DNA of 57,388 nucleotides, from positions 1 through 57,388 of the forward strand of contig NZ_FPAQ01000025.1 of the NCBI RefSeq assembly GCF_900116405.1, in the 5' to 3' direction. This stretch comes from Halomonas saccharevitans. GTDB taxonomy: Bacteria; Pseudomonadota; Gammaproteobacteria; Pseudomonadales; Halomonadaceae. Position 1 is the stretch's first letter, and each line of letters starts with the position of its first letter. Of this stretch, positions 1-10,726 are shown in pieces. Position numbers and translations under genes: made by a program. The notes under the pieces were generated by a model. That model was not told the DNA's origin. It did no database searches and saw nothing but the letters and a program-made list of their open reading frames with translations.

Positions 1-325
1 GGCAGACCACCAGATCTCCCAGGGTAAGACGCGCGACCTTCCTGCTTATGCCTGTCGGATATACGTCATGACGTTCCGTGCAAGTACCGGGCTTTGATGA
101 ATTGGGCCATCTCACCCCGCCATGACGCCTCGTATCCGCTTCCTGTTCGTCAGGCCAGCGTTTTGCCTCGGGCTTCCTTCAGATTCCCCCTCGCGGGAGA
201 CACCCTTGCCGTCGGCTAGCACTTCCCCTTGCCGGGCGTGCAGGGGACTTCCACCCCCAAGTCATCCCGAGGCACCACCCTCGGGAACAGCGCCAGTCAG
301 GCGCTGCGCGCCATGCCTGGCGCAC
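1..325 (-). mobile_element. Group IIC intron, 5' part of the ribozyme (cut by window edge)
   Basis: Read on the minus strand from 325, the sequence opens with GTGCGCC and a GGCATGG element. It continues with the blocks GGTGGAAGTCCC, GGCAAGGGTGTC, GGAATCTGAAGGAAGC and, near position 20, TCTTACCCTGGGAGATCTGG. These blocks and their order match domain I of bacterial group IIC introns such as the Oceanobacillus iheyensis one, recalled from memory. No maturase ORF is in view; it would lie left of position 1. The intron begins directly after the T-tract of the metZ terminator, which is the usual target of class C introns. Short ORFs in this stretch are not genes. Confidence 0.85.
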
Positions 326-327
326 CC

Positions 328-362
328 ATAAAAAAAACGCCTGCCACTTTGGGGCAGGCGTT
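328..362 (-). terminator. Rho-independent terminator after metZ
   Basis: On the minus strand a 10-bp perfect stem (AACGCCTGCC and GGCAGGCGTT, 336-345 and 353-362) with a 7-nt loop is followed by a run of eight T. It lies 35 nt after the metZ stop codon and ends the purF-metZ transcript. The group IIC intron starts three bases beyond the T run. Confidence 0.9.
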
Positions 363-397
363 TATGGCGTGAGGACGAAGGTCGCGTCGCGCGGCCG

Positions 398-1594
398 TCA
401 GACCAGGGCGTCGAGTCCACGTGCCAGGTCGTCGCGGATATCCTCCAGCGCCTCGAGCCCCACCGCCAGGCGGATCAAGCCCTCGCCGATGCCGGCGGCG
501 GTCTTCTGGTCATCGGAGAGGCGGCCATGGGTGGTGGTGGCCGGATGGGTGATGGTGGTCTTGACGTCACCCAGGTTGCCGGTGATCGAGACCATGCGCG
601 TGGCGTCGATCACCGACCAGGCCGCCTCGCGACCGCCCTTCACCTCGATGCCAACCACCGCCCCGAAACCCTGCTGCTGGCGGCTGGCGAGCTCATGCTG
701 CGGGTGGCTCGCCAGGCCGCTGTAGTGGACCCGGGCCACCGCCGGGTGGCCCTCCAGCCACTCGGCGAGAATACCGGCGTTTACGCAGTGGGCACGCATG
801 CGCAGGTTCAGGGTCTCGAGCCCCTTGGTGAAGAGCCAGGCATTGAAGGGGCTCAGGCAGGGCCCGCAGGTGCGCACCACCCCGAACACCTCCTCGAGCT
901 CCTTGTCGCGACCGACCACGGCCCCACCGATCGCCCTGCCCTGGCCGTCCAGGTACTTGGTGGCGGAATGGATGACGAGGTCGGCCCCCAGCGCCAGCGG
1001 TTTCTGCAGGGCAGGGGTCAGGAAGCAGTTGTCGATGGCCAGCAGCGCCTCATGACGATGGGCGATCTCGGCCAGGGCCGAGATGTCCACCACCTCGGAG
1101 AGCGGATTCGAGGGCGTCTCGGCGAACAGCAGCTTGGTGGCCGGGCCGATGGCCGCCTCCCAGGCCTCGAGGTTCGACAGCTCCACGTAGCGGGTGGTGA
1201 TGCCGAACTTGCCGAGATACTTGTCGAACAGGCTGACCGTGGAGCCAAATAGCGACCGCGAGGCGACGATCTCGTCGCCAGAGGAGAGCAGCGCCAGCGC
1301 CGTGGCCATGATCGCGGCCATGCCGGAACTCGTGGCCACGCAGCGCTCGCCGCCTTCCATGGCCGCTAGGCGCTGCTCGAAGGTGCGCACGGTCGGATTG
1401 GTGAAGCGCGAGTAGATGTTGCCCGGCTCCTCGCCGCTGAACTTGGCCGCCGCTTCGGCGGCGCTGCCATAGACGAAGCTCGAGGTCGGGAAGATGGGCT
1501 CACCGTGTTCCTGCTCGTGGGTGCGCTGATGACCGGCCCGGATGGCCAGGGTCTCGAGCTCCCACTCGGGCGCTGGTATCTGATCCTGCTGCAT
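398..1594 (-). CDS. metZ: O-succinylhomoserine sulfhydrylase
   Basis: This is a 398-residue PLP enzyme of the Cys/Met metabolism (cystathionine gamma-synthase) family. It makes homocysteine from O-succinylhomoserine and sulfide in the cytoplasm. The PLP lysine is K213 in SATKYLDG. The N-terminal IYSRFTNPT motif (about residues 60-68) and SSGMAAI (about 89-95) are typical. The start is supported by AAGGGA upstream. It follows purF by 11 nt and is last in its operon, as in Pseudomonas, where the purF-metZ pairing supports MetZ over MetY or MetB. Full length, with nothing odd seen. Confidence 0.93.
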   Translation of the reverse strand: MQQDQIPAPEWELETLAIRAGHQRTHEQEHGEPIFPTSSFVYGSAAEAAAKFSGEEPGNIYSRFTNPTVRTFEQRLAAMEGGERCVATSSGMAAIMATALALLSSGDEIVASRSLFGSTVSLFDKYLGKFGITTRYVELSNLEAWEAAIGPATKLLFAETPSNPLSEVVDISALAEIAHRHEALLAIDNCFLTPALQKPLALGADLVIHSATKYLDGQGRAIGGAVVGRDKELEEVFGVVRTCGPCLSPFNAWLFTKGLETLNLRMRAHCVNAGILAEWLEGHPAVARVHYSGLASHPQHELASRQQQGFGAVVGIEVKGGREAAWSVIDATRMVSITGNLGDVKTTITHPATTTHGRLSDDQKTAAGIGEGLIRLAVGLEALEDIRDDLARGLDALV

Positions 1595-1605
1595 GACGGG
1601 TCCCT

Positions 1606-3126
<1,521 letters not shown>

Positions 3127-3212
3127 TCTACCTTACCTCTCTTGCCGGGCTTGCTTGCCGGAATTGCTGTGAAGAGTCGGGACGGGCCGTGGCGCCGTCC
3201 CGGATTCATGTA

Positions 3213-3797
3213 TCAGGGGGACGTCACCCCATCGGCGTCGTTCGGTTCCGCCTCGTCGGACGAGGCCGGCGACGCTGGCGGCAGGGAGAACTCGCGCAGG
3301 GCAGACGCCTCGGGCAGGCGCCCCTCCCAGGCCTCGAGATGACTCACCGCCCAGACCTGGAGACGTTCGAAGGTCGGGCGCAACGTCGCCTCCTGCCAGG
3401 CCTGCAACTGCACCAGCGGGGTCAGGCTCAGCAGGATCGTCGCCAGGATCAGGATCGCCATGCCCTTGGCCATGCCGAAGGCGGTGCCGGTCACCCGGTT
3501 CAACAATCCCATGCCCACCCACTCCACCGCGGCGTGCAGCATGCGAATGACGAGGCCGCAGAGCAGGATCACCGCGAAGATCACCAGCACGAAGGCCAGT
3601 ACCAAGCGGCCGTCGGCGCTGTCGATCACCCCGGACAGCAGCTCCGCCACCGGCGGGGCCAGGAGCCGAGCCGCCAGCAGCGCGATGATCCAGGCGGCGA
3701 GCCCCAGGGCCTCACGGACCAGCCCGCGCAGGAAGCCGGCCAGCCCGGTTGCCGCCAGCACCGCCACGAAGAGCCAGTCGATCCAGGTCAGCGTCAT
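3213..3797 (-). CDS. cvpA: CvpA family inner-membrane protein
   Basis: This is a 194-residue protein with four hydrophobic segments in the first 130 residues and a soluble C-terminal tail, the shape of CvpA (colicin V production protein family). CvpA is an inner-membrane protein whose molecular role is still unclear; in E. coli it matters for colicin V production and envelope stress. The start overlaps the stop of the SPOR gene by 4 nt (ATGA), so the two are translationally coupled. The acidic Ser/Pro-rich last 30 residues are poorly conserved in the family. Confidence 0.9.
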   Translation of the reverse strand: MTLTWIDWLFVAVLAATGLAGFLRGLVREALGLAAWIIALLAARLLAPPVAELLSGVIDSADGRLVLAFVLVIFAVILLCGLVIRMLHAAVEWVGMGLLNRVTGTAFGMAKGMAILILATILLSLTPLVQLQAWQEATLRPTFERLQVWAVSHLEAWEGRLPEASALREFSLPPASPASSDEAEPNDADGVTSP

Positions 3798-4447
3798 GAG
3801 CCGCGGTCCGCGCGCACCAGCAGGCCCTGAAGGTTATTTTGGGCCTTGAGCTCACCCATCACCCGCTCGCCCTCGCGGGAAGAGGCGAAGGGGCCGACGT
3901 AGACGGTCGTCAGGCCATTGTCGCGGGCGCGGCGATAGACGGGCAGGCCCTGGTCGGCGAGCTTCGCCTCGAGGCGCTCGGCGTTGGCGGACTCGCCGAA
4001 GCTGCCCACCTGCACGGCCCATTCGCCGTCGGGAGCGGCCTGGACCGGCGTGGCGGAGGCCTTCTGCTGACCGGCCAGGCGCTCGTCGGCGGCGCGGGCC
4101 AGCTCGGCGATGGGGTCGACGGCCGGCTCATCGACGCGCTCGCGCTCGGGCGGCGTCGATGCCGATCCGGGCGGCGGTTCGGCTGCCGGCTCGACGTCCG
4201 ATGACGCTTCCGGGGTAGCTGAGGCGGCGTCGGGCGCGGCGTCCTCGGGGGCCTGATCGAGACTCTCCGGCGGCTGCGGGTCCGGCACCTCGCGGCGCTC
4301 CACCTCGACTGGCTGCTCGATGGTCATCACCGGCTGAGGCCGTTCACCGCGCGGGGCCGGCTCGTCGAACAGCATAGGCAGGAAGATCACCGCCAGGGCG
4401 ATCAGGATCACGGCCCCGCTGAGACGCTCTCGCATTCCGTATTTCAT
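3794..4447 (-). CDS. dedD: SPOR-domain cell-division protein, DedD-like
   Basis: The protein has 217 residues. One N-terminal transmembrane helix (about residues 9-26) is followed by a long Pro/Ala/Glu-rich linker (about 30-135) and a C-terminal SPOR domain (about 143-215, WAVQVGSFGESANAERLEAK). SPOR domains bind denuded septal peptidoglycan. It overlaps folC upstream and cvpA downstream by 4 nt each, the folC-dedD-cvpA-purF order of gammaproteobacteria. The linker is low complexity, so only the two ends carry homology. Confidence 0.88.
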   Translation of the reverse strand: MKYGMRERLSGAVILIALAVIFLPMLFDEPAPRGERPQPVMTIEQPVEVERREVPDPQPPESLDQAPEDAAPDAASATPEASSDVEPAAEPPPGSASTPPERERVDEPAVDPIAELARAADERLAGQQKASATPVQAAPDGEWAVQVGSFGESANAERLEAKLADQGLPVYRRARDNGLTTVYVGPFASSREGERVMGELKAQNNLQGLLVRADRGS

Positions 4448-5778
4448 TTCGCTTCCTCGCTGCGCGTGGCGTGCTCTGCCGTCGGCGCCGTGGAGGGGGC
4501 ATCGGCCTGATGCCAGGCCAGCACGGCGGCGACGGTGAAGAAGGAGCCACAGACCAGCACACGATCCTCGGGCGCGAGGCGGGCCGACAGCCAGTCGGCG
4601 GCTTCGGCCGGCGAGTCCCCGCGATGCCAGATCCGAGCGTCCAGGTGAGCCAGGCGGTCGGCCAGGTCGTCCGCCGACCGCGCCCGCTCACCCTCGAGGC
4701 TCACCGGCACCCAGGCATCCACGGCCGGCGCCAGGGCGGCAATCACCCCGTCGGCATCCTTGTCGGCGAGCATGCCGATCAGGCCGATAGTGCGCCCCTC
4801 ACACGGGAGAGTCGTGAGCCGCCGCGCCAGGTAGGCGGCCGCATGGGGATTGTGCCCGACATCCAGGCACCAGGGCCCCAGCCACTGCATGCGCCCGGAC
4901 AGCCGGACGCTTGCCAGGGCGTGGCGGCAGGCGGCCTCATCAAACGCCACATCAGCCAGCGCCAGGGCCTGCAGGGCGCTGGCGGCGTTGTCCAGCGGCA
5001 GCCCGGGATCGGGCAGTTCGCCAACCGCGACGGGGTGGCCGCCGCCATCCTGTCCGAACCAGCGCCAGCCGGCACCCTCGCCCTCACGGCGAAAGGCCTC
5101 GCCCAGCGCCACCACCCGGGCCTGGCGCTCGCGGGCCACGTCCGTGACGCTTGACGGCAGCGTCGTGCTGCCCAGCACCGCGGGGCGCCCGGGGCGCAGG
5201 ATGCCGGCCTTCTCACGCCCGATGCCCTCGATGTCGCTACCCAGAAAGGCGGCATGGTCCTGGGCCACGGTGGTGATCACCGCGACGTCCGGATCGATGA
5301 TATTGACGGCGTCCAGGCGGCCACCCAGCCCCACCTCGAGGATCGCCAGCGCCGGGGGCTGCCGGGCGATCGCCCACAGCGCCCCCAGGGTGCCCATCTC
5401 GAAGTAGCTCAGGCTGATCGGTTCGCCTTTGAGCCGCGCCGCTTCGACCGCCTCGAAGCCGGCGATCAGGGTCGCGTCGTCGGCCTCCCGGCCGTTCAGC
5501 CGCAGGCGCTCGTTGTAGTGCAGCAGATGGGGAGAGGTGTAGGTCGCCGTGGTAAGGCCGTGGACCTGGGCCAGCGCCTCGAGCATGGCCACGGTCGAAC
5601 CCTTGCCGTTGGTGCCGGCGACTGTGATGACCCGGGGAGCGAGTGGCCCCTCGAGGAGTCCCATGCGGCGCGCGACCTCGGCAACGCGATCGAGGCCGAG
5701 GTCGATACCGACCGGGTGAGCCGCTTCCAGCCGGGCCAGCCAGGCCGGAAGCGTCGTGGGCAGGGCGCGCTCGCTCAT
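4444..5778 (-). CDS. folC: Dihydrofolate synthase / folylpolyglutamate synthase
   Basis: This is a 444-residue Mur-ligase-family enzyme that adds glutamate to dihydropteroate and extends the polyglutamate tail of folates. The ATP-binding loop AGTNGKGSTVAMLEAL lies near residues 54-69. YTSPHLLHYNER and EVGLGGRLDAVNI are family motifs, and DVGHNPHA lies in the C-terminal domain. The C-terminal 20 residues are Ala/Thr-rich and unconserved. It ends in a 4-nt overlap with the SPOR gene and lies 9 nt after accD. Confidence 0.95.
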   Translation of the reverse strand: MSERALPTTLPAWLARLEAAHPVGIDLGLDRVAEVARRMGLLEGPLAPRVITVAGTNGKGSTVAMLEALAQVHGLTTATYTSPHLLHYNERLRLNGREADDATLIAGFEAVEAARLKGEPISLSYFEMGTLGALWAIARQPPALAILEVGLGGRLDAVNIIDPDVAVITTVAQDHAAFLGSDIEGIGREKAGILRPGRPAVLGSTTLPSSVTDVARERQARVVALGEAFRREGEGAGWRWFGQDGGGHPVAVGELPDPGLPLDNAASALQALALADVAFDEAACRHALASVRLSGRMQWLGPWCLDVGHNPHAAAYLARRLTTLPCEGRTIGLIGMLADKDADGVIAALAPAVDAWVPVSLEGERARSADDLADRLAHLDARIWHRGDSPAEAADWLSARLAPEDRVLVCGSFFTVAAVLAWHQADAPSTAPTAEHATRSEEAK

Positions 5779-5787
5779 GGGGATCGG

Positions 5788-6792
<1,005 letters not shown>

Positions 6793-6818
6793 GTCAAAAC
6801 ACTTCCGTAAAGGCTAAT

Positions 6819-6839
6819 GCTCCCGGCGGCGCCGGGAGC
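6819..6839 (-). terminator. GC-rich hairpin between trpA and accD
   Basis: A 9-bp perfect inverted repeat (GCTCCCGGC and GCCGGGAGC) with a 3-nt loop lies 26 nt after the trpA stop and 27 nt before the accD start. No T run follows, so it may be a weak terminator, an RNA stabiliser or an attenuating hairpin that lowers accD transcription from the trp promoter. Confidence 0.5.
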
Positions 6840-6864
6840 TGGGTCGATTCATTAACGAGGAGGA

Positions 6865-7683
6865 TCAGGCGTCCAGCGCCTGGCGCATCTCACCCAGGAC
6901 CGCCTCGAGGGCGGCGGGAATCACCTCGGGATGCTCGGCATTCTCGGCGATGCGATTGACCAGCGCCGAGCCGACGATGACGCCGTCGGCCACCTTGCCC
7001 ACCTCGGCGGCCGAGGCCCCGTCGCGGATCCCGAAGCCCACGCACAGCGGCAGATCGGTCATCTCGCGCAGCGGCGCCAGATGCTCGGCCACGTCGTCGG
7101 CATTGAGAGTCGCCGAGCCGGTCACGCCCTTCAGCGAAACATAGTAGAGATAGCCCTCGCCGTGGGCGCATATTGTAGCGGCCCGGGCACGCGAAGTGGT
7201 AGGGGCGACCAGGAAGATCGACGCCAGACCGCGGGCCTTGAGCCGTGGGCCGACCTCGTCGGCCTCCTCTGGCGGCATGTCGACGATCAGCACGCCGTCG
7301 ACGCCCGCCTCGGCGGCCTGGTCGGCGAAGGTCGCCAGGCCGATGCGCTCCACGGGGTTGAGATACCCCATCAGCACCACGGGGGTCTCGGCGTCGGTGC
7401 GACGAAACTCGCTGACCATCTCGAAGAGGTGGCTGAGCCGGACGCCCTTCTTGAGGGCCCGCTCGCAGGCCTTCTGGATCACCGGCCCGTCGGCCATGGG
7501 ATCCGAGAACGGCACGCCCAGCTCGATGATGTCGGCGCCTGCCGCCACCAGGGCGTGCATGAAACCGACGGTGTGCTGGGGCGCCGGATCGCCGGCGGTA
7601 ATGTAGGGAATCAGTGCGCGGCGGCCCTCGGCCTTGAGCGCAGCGAAGCGTTGGTCGATACGATTCATGGGTTGGGCCGTCAT
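6865..7683 (-). CDS. trpA: Tryptophan synthase alpha chain
   Basis: The 272-residue TIM-barrel subunit cleaves indole-3-glycerol phosphate to indole, which is channelled to TrpB. The catalytic glutamate is in [17 protein letters not shown] (about residues 56-72). The catalytic aspartate is in LIVDMPPEE (about 133-141), and the phosphate-binding GFGIRD follows near residue 222. It starts where trpB ends, so the two are coupled, and the order trpF-trpB-trpA is kept. Confidence 0.96.
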   Translation of the reverse strand: MTAQPMNRIDQRFAALKAEGRRALIPYITAGDPAPQHTVGFMHALVAAGADIIELGVPFSDPMADGPVIQKACERALKKGVRLSHLFEMVSEFRRTDAETPVVLMGYLNPVERIGLATFADQAAEAGVDGVLIVDMPPEEADEVGPRLKARGLASIFLVAPTTSRARAATICAHGEGYLYYVSLKGVTGSATLNADDVAEHLAPLREMTDLPLCVGFGIRDGASAAEVGKVADGVIVGSALVNRIAENAEHPEVIPAALEAVLGEMRQALDA

Positions 7684-8898
7684 CTAGAATTCGATTCCGT
7701 CGATCTTCGCCACCGTCATGATGTCCTTGTCACCACGTCCGGAGAGGTTGATCACGATGTTCTGGTCGGGGTGCATGGTCGGCGCCAGCACCTTGGCATA
7801 GGCCAGGGCGTGGGCGGACTCCAGCGCGGGCATGATGCCCTCGACGTGGGTCAGCTCACGAAACGCCTCGAGAACGTCCTGGTCGTTGGCGGCCACGTAG
7901 TTGACGCGCCCGACGTCCTTCCACAGCGCATGCTCGGGGCCGACGCCCGGGTAGTCCAGGCCCGCTGAGACCGAGTGGGTATCGGAGACCTGGCCGCCCT
8001 CGTCGGACATCAGGTAGGTGCGGTTGCCGTGCAGCACGCCACGCGGGGCGCCCGACGTCAGGGGCGCGGCGTGGCGCCCGGTCTCGACGCCATCGCCGCC
8101 CGCCTCGACGCCGTACATGACGACGTCATCGTCCTCGACGAACGGGTAGAAGAGGCCCATGGCATTGGAGCCGCCGCCGACGCAGGCGATCAGCGCATCG
8201 GGCAGCTTGCCGAACTCCTCGAAGGACTGGCGGCGCGCCTCGCGGCCGGCCACGGCGTTGAAGTCGCGCACCAGCATCGGATAGGGGTGTGGCCCCGCCA
8301 CGGTGCCGATGATGTAAAAGGTATTGTCGACGTTGGTCACCCAGTCGCGCAGCGCCTCGTTCATGGCGTCCTTGAGGGTGCGCGTGCCGGAGGTGACCGG
8401 GATGACGTTGGCCCCCAGCAGACGCATGCGATAGACGTTGAGCTTCTGTCGCTCGACGTCCTCGGCCCCCATGTAGACCTCGCACTCGAGCCCCAGCCGC
8501 GCCGCCACGGTGGCCGTGGCCACGCCGTGCTGGCCGGCACCGGTCTCGGCGATGACCCGGGGCTTGCCGCTCTTCTTGGCCAGCAGCGCCTGGCCGATGG
8601 TGTTGTTCACCTTGTGGGCGCCGGTGTGATTGAGATCTTCGCGCTTGAGCCAGATCTGTGCCCCACCGAGCTGCTTCGACCATCGCTCGGCATGATAGAG
8701 CGGTGACGGTCGACCCACGTAATGGGCCAGGTCGTAGTCGAATTCCGCCTGGAAGACCGGATCATCGCGAAGACTCAGGTAGGTCTTCTCCAGCTCATCC
8801 AGGGCGAAGCTCAGGGTCTCCGAGACGAACCGGCCGCCGTAGGCACCAAAATGGCCGCGGGCATCCGGCAGTCGGGTCAGGTCACTGAACTTGCTCAC
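7684..8898 (-). CDS. trpB: Tryptophan synthase beta chain
   Basis: The PLP subunit joins indole and serine to make tryptophan. The PLP lysine is in HTGAHKVNN. The phosphate loop [10 protein letters not shown] and the ETGAGQHG motif are present. I chose the GTG at 8898, giving 404 residues beginning VSKFSDL, because GAGGTG lies 8 nt upstream and family homology begins there. The open frame runs on to 9102, but those 68 extra codons show no TrpB similarity. It adjoins trpA with no gap and follows trpF by 58 nt. Confidence 0.95.
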   Translation of the reverse strand: MSKFSDLTRLPDARGHFGAYGGRFVSETLSFALDELEKTYLSLRDDPVFQAEFDYDLAHYVGRPSPLYHAERWSKQLGGAQIWLKREDLNHTGAHKVNNTIGQALLAKKSGKPRVIAETGAGQHGVATATVAARLGLECEVYMGAEDVERQKLNVYRMRLLGANVIPVTSGTRTLKDAMNEALRDWVTNVDNTFYIIGTVAGPHPYPMLVRDFNAVAGREARRQSFEEFGKLPDALIACVGGGSNAMGLFYPFVEDDDVVMYGVEAGGDGVETGRHAAPLTSGAPRGVLHGNRTYLMSDEGGQVSDTHSVSAGLDYPGVGPEHALWKDVGRVNYVAANDQDVLEAFRELTHVEGIMPALESAHALAYAKVLAPTMHPDQNIVINLSGRGDKDIMTVAKIDGIEF

Positions 8899-8956
8899 GA
8901 AAGACACCTCACAGGGTCGCCAGAAGGGGTGTAGGGGAAGAGCAGACGCCGAGGAC

Positions 8957-9607
8957 TCAGCGCGAGCGCCGCTCGTCGGCCCGTCGCACGGCGTCCAGGA
9001 ATGCCGCCATGCGGGCGGCGTCCTTGATGCCGGGCGCGGCCTCGATGCCACCGGAGACATCCACCGCGAAGGGGCCAACGGCCGCGATCGCAGCATCGAC
9101 ATTGTCCAGCGTCAAGCCTCCGGCGAGGATAACAGGTTTCGTGAGACTTGCGGGGATTCGCGACCAGTCGAAGGTATCCCCCGTGCCCCCCGGCACGCCG
9201 GGGCGATAGGCGTCGAGCAGCAGCGCCCGGGCATCGCCATAGGCTTCGGCGGCGGCGGGCAGATCCAGCTCCTCGCGCATGCGCAGCGCCTTGATCCAGG
9301 GTCGCCCGGCCGCCTCGCAGGCCTCCGGCGTTTCGTCACCGTGGAACTGCAGCAGGTCCAGGTGGGGGCTGCAGCGAGCCACCAGGGCCGGCGACGGGTC
9401 GACGAAGAGTCCCACGCGGGTGACGAAGGCCGGCACACGGGCACCCAGCTCGGCGAGCCGGCGCTCATCGATGGCGCGCTTGCTGCCCGGCCAGAGCACG
9501 AAGCCCAGGGCATCGGCGCCGGCGGCCACGGCGGCGTCGACGTCTTCCTCGCGGGTCAGGCCACAGAACTTGATACGGGTGCGACATTGGGGAGCCAGGA
9601 CGGTCAA
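8957..9607 (-). CDS. trpF: Phosphoribosylanthranilate isomerase
   Basis: A TIM-barrel enzyme of tryptophan synthesis. The catalytic Cys is in [12 protein letters not shown] near the N-terminus, and the Asp is in DVSGGIE near residue 190. I set a TTG start at 9607 (216 residues) because AGGAG sits nine bases upstream and the family begins here. The frame is open upstream to 9769, but that part does not look like TrpF. It lies about 200 nt downstream of truA, a gap in which I see no gene. Confidence 0.9.
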   Translation of the reverse strand: MTVLAPQCRTRIKFCGLTREEDVDAAVAAGADALGFVLWPGSKRAIDERRLAELGARVPAFVTRVGLFVDPSPALVARCSPHLDLLQFHGDETPEACEAAGRPWIKALRMREELDLPAAAEAYGDARALLLDAYRPGVPGGTGDTFDWSRIPASLTKPVILAGGLTLDNVDAAIAAVGPFAVDVSGGIEAAPGIKDAARMAAFLDAVRRADERRSR

Positions 9608-9805
9608 GGAAGTCTTCTCCTGATCAGCAAAGGGAGACGCTCTTACAAGGCCACAGTGCCGTAGGCATGCGGTGGGAGCGACGGTTCGGCGTTCCGCATT
9701 TATATCGCGATGGCGCCGTCGGGCGGCCGGGGCAACCCCACCGCCGCTGCGCGCCGGATCGCGCGTCAAGCTGAGTCCTGCAGGGGGACATCGCTCGCGG
9801 CCTGC

Positions 9806-10720
9806 TTAGGCCTCCTCCGCCACCGGGCGGCCACGGCGAAAGGCCACCATCGGACAATCGGGCAGATCACGCTCGCCGGTCCACTCGCCGAGGAAGGCCA
9901 GCAGGTTGGGACCCAGCGGCTCACGGGGCAAGTCCCAGCTCTCGTCGTAGAGAGAGTCGACGAAGTGCAGGCCGCAGGCCGGGGCGGTCACGTCTCCCAG
10001 GGAGCGATTCTTGAGCGCCATGAGCTCGCTCAGGTAGTCATCCCCCCGCTCGCCCCGCCCCACCGTCACCAGGGCACCGACGATGTTGCGGATCATGTGG
10101 TGCAGAAAGGCGTTGCCCTGGACGTCGACGACCACCAATGGGCCGTGGCGATGCACCTCGATGAAATGGAGGTGGCGCCAGGGCGTCTTCGACTGGCAGC
10201 CGGCGGCGCGAAAGCTCGAGAAGTCATGCTCGCCGACCAGCGCCTGGGCGGCCCGATGCATGGCTTCGGCATCCAGAGGATCGCGACACCAGGTGGCATT
10301 GGCGCGCTCCAACACCGGCCGGCTCGGCTGATTGAGAATCACGTAGCGATAGCGTCGCGCCAGCGCCTTGAAGCGGGCGTGAAAGTCATCGGGGACCGGC
10401 TTCACCCAGCGCACTGCGACGTCACGAGGCAGATTGGCGTTGGCGCCAAACACCCAGGACTTCTCGGAACGCAGCACCGGAGGATCGAAGTGGACGATCT
10501 GGCGGGTCGCATGAACGCCTGAGTCGGTGCGCCCGCTGGAGTGCAGGGTGATCGACTGTCCGGCCGCCACCTTCGAGAGTGCGGCCTCGACGGCGCCCTG
10601 CACCGAGGGGGAGTGCTTGAGGCGCTGCCAGCCGCAGTAGCCGCTGCCATCGTATTCGACCCCCATGGCCAGGCGGCCGCTGAGGGGATGGCGTTCATCG
10701 AGGTATCTGAAAAGGGTCAT
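9806..10720 (-). CDS. truA: tRNA pseudouridine(38-40) synthase
   Basis: This enzyme modifies uridines 38-40 in the anticodon arm of tRNAs. The 304-residue protein has the catalytic aspartate in SSGRTDSGVHA (about residues 60-70), the VEYDGSGYCGWQR motif (about 22-34) and FLHHMIRNIVG (about 206-216). The N-terminus carries about 17 residues more than E. coli TruA. It is 6 nt downstream of fimV, an arrangement also seen in Pseudomonas. Confidence 0.95.
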   Translation of the reverse strand: MTLFRYLDERHPLSGRLAMGVEYDGSGYCGWQRLKHSPSVQGAVEAALSKVAAGQSITLHSSGRTDSGVHATRQIVHFDPPVLRSEKSWVFGANANLPRDVAVRWVKPVPDDFHARFKALARRYRYVILNQPSRPVLERANATWCRDPLDAEAMHRAAQALVGEHDFSSFRAAGCQSKTPWRHLHFIEVHRHGPLVVVDVQGNAFLHHMIRNIVGALVTVGRGERGDDYLSELMALKNRSLGDVTAPACGLHFVDSLYDESWDLPREPLGPNLLAFLGEWTGERDLPDCPMVAFRRGRPVAEEA

Positions 10721-10726
10721 TCGGCC

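Noticed and set aside
122..331. Short ORF near the left edge
   Set aside because: It lies across conserved group IIC intron ribozyme sequence; the strand and structure point to RNA, not protein.
8899..9102. N-terminal extension of TrpB
   Set aside because: The 68 extra codons overlap trpF, are not TrpB-like, and the GTG at 8898 has a good ribosome site.
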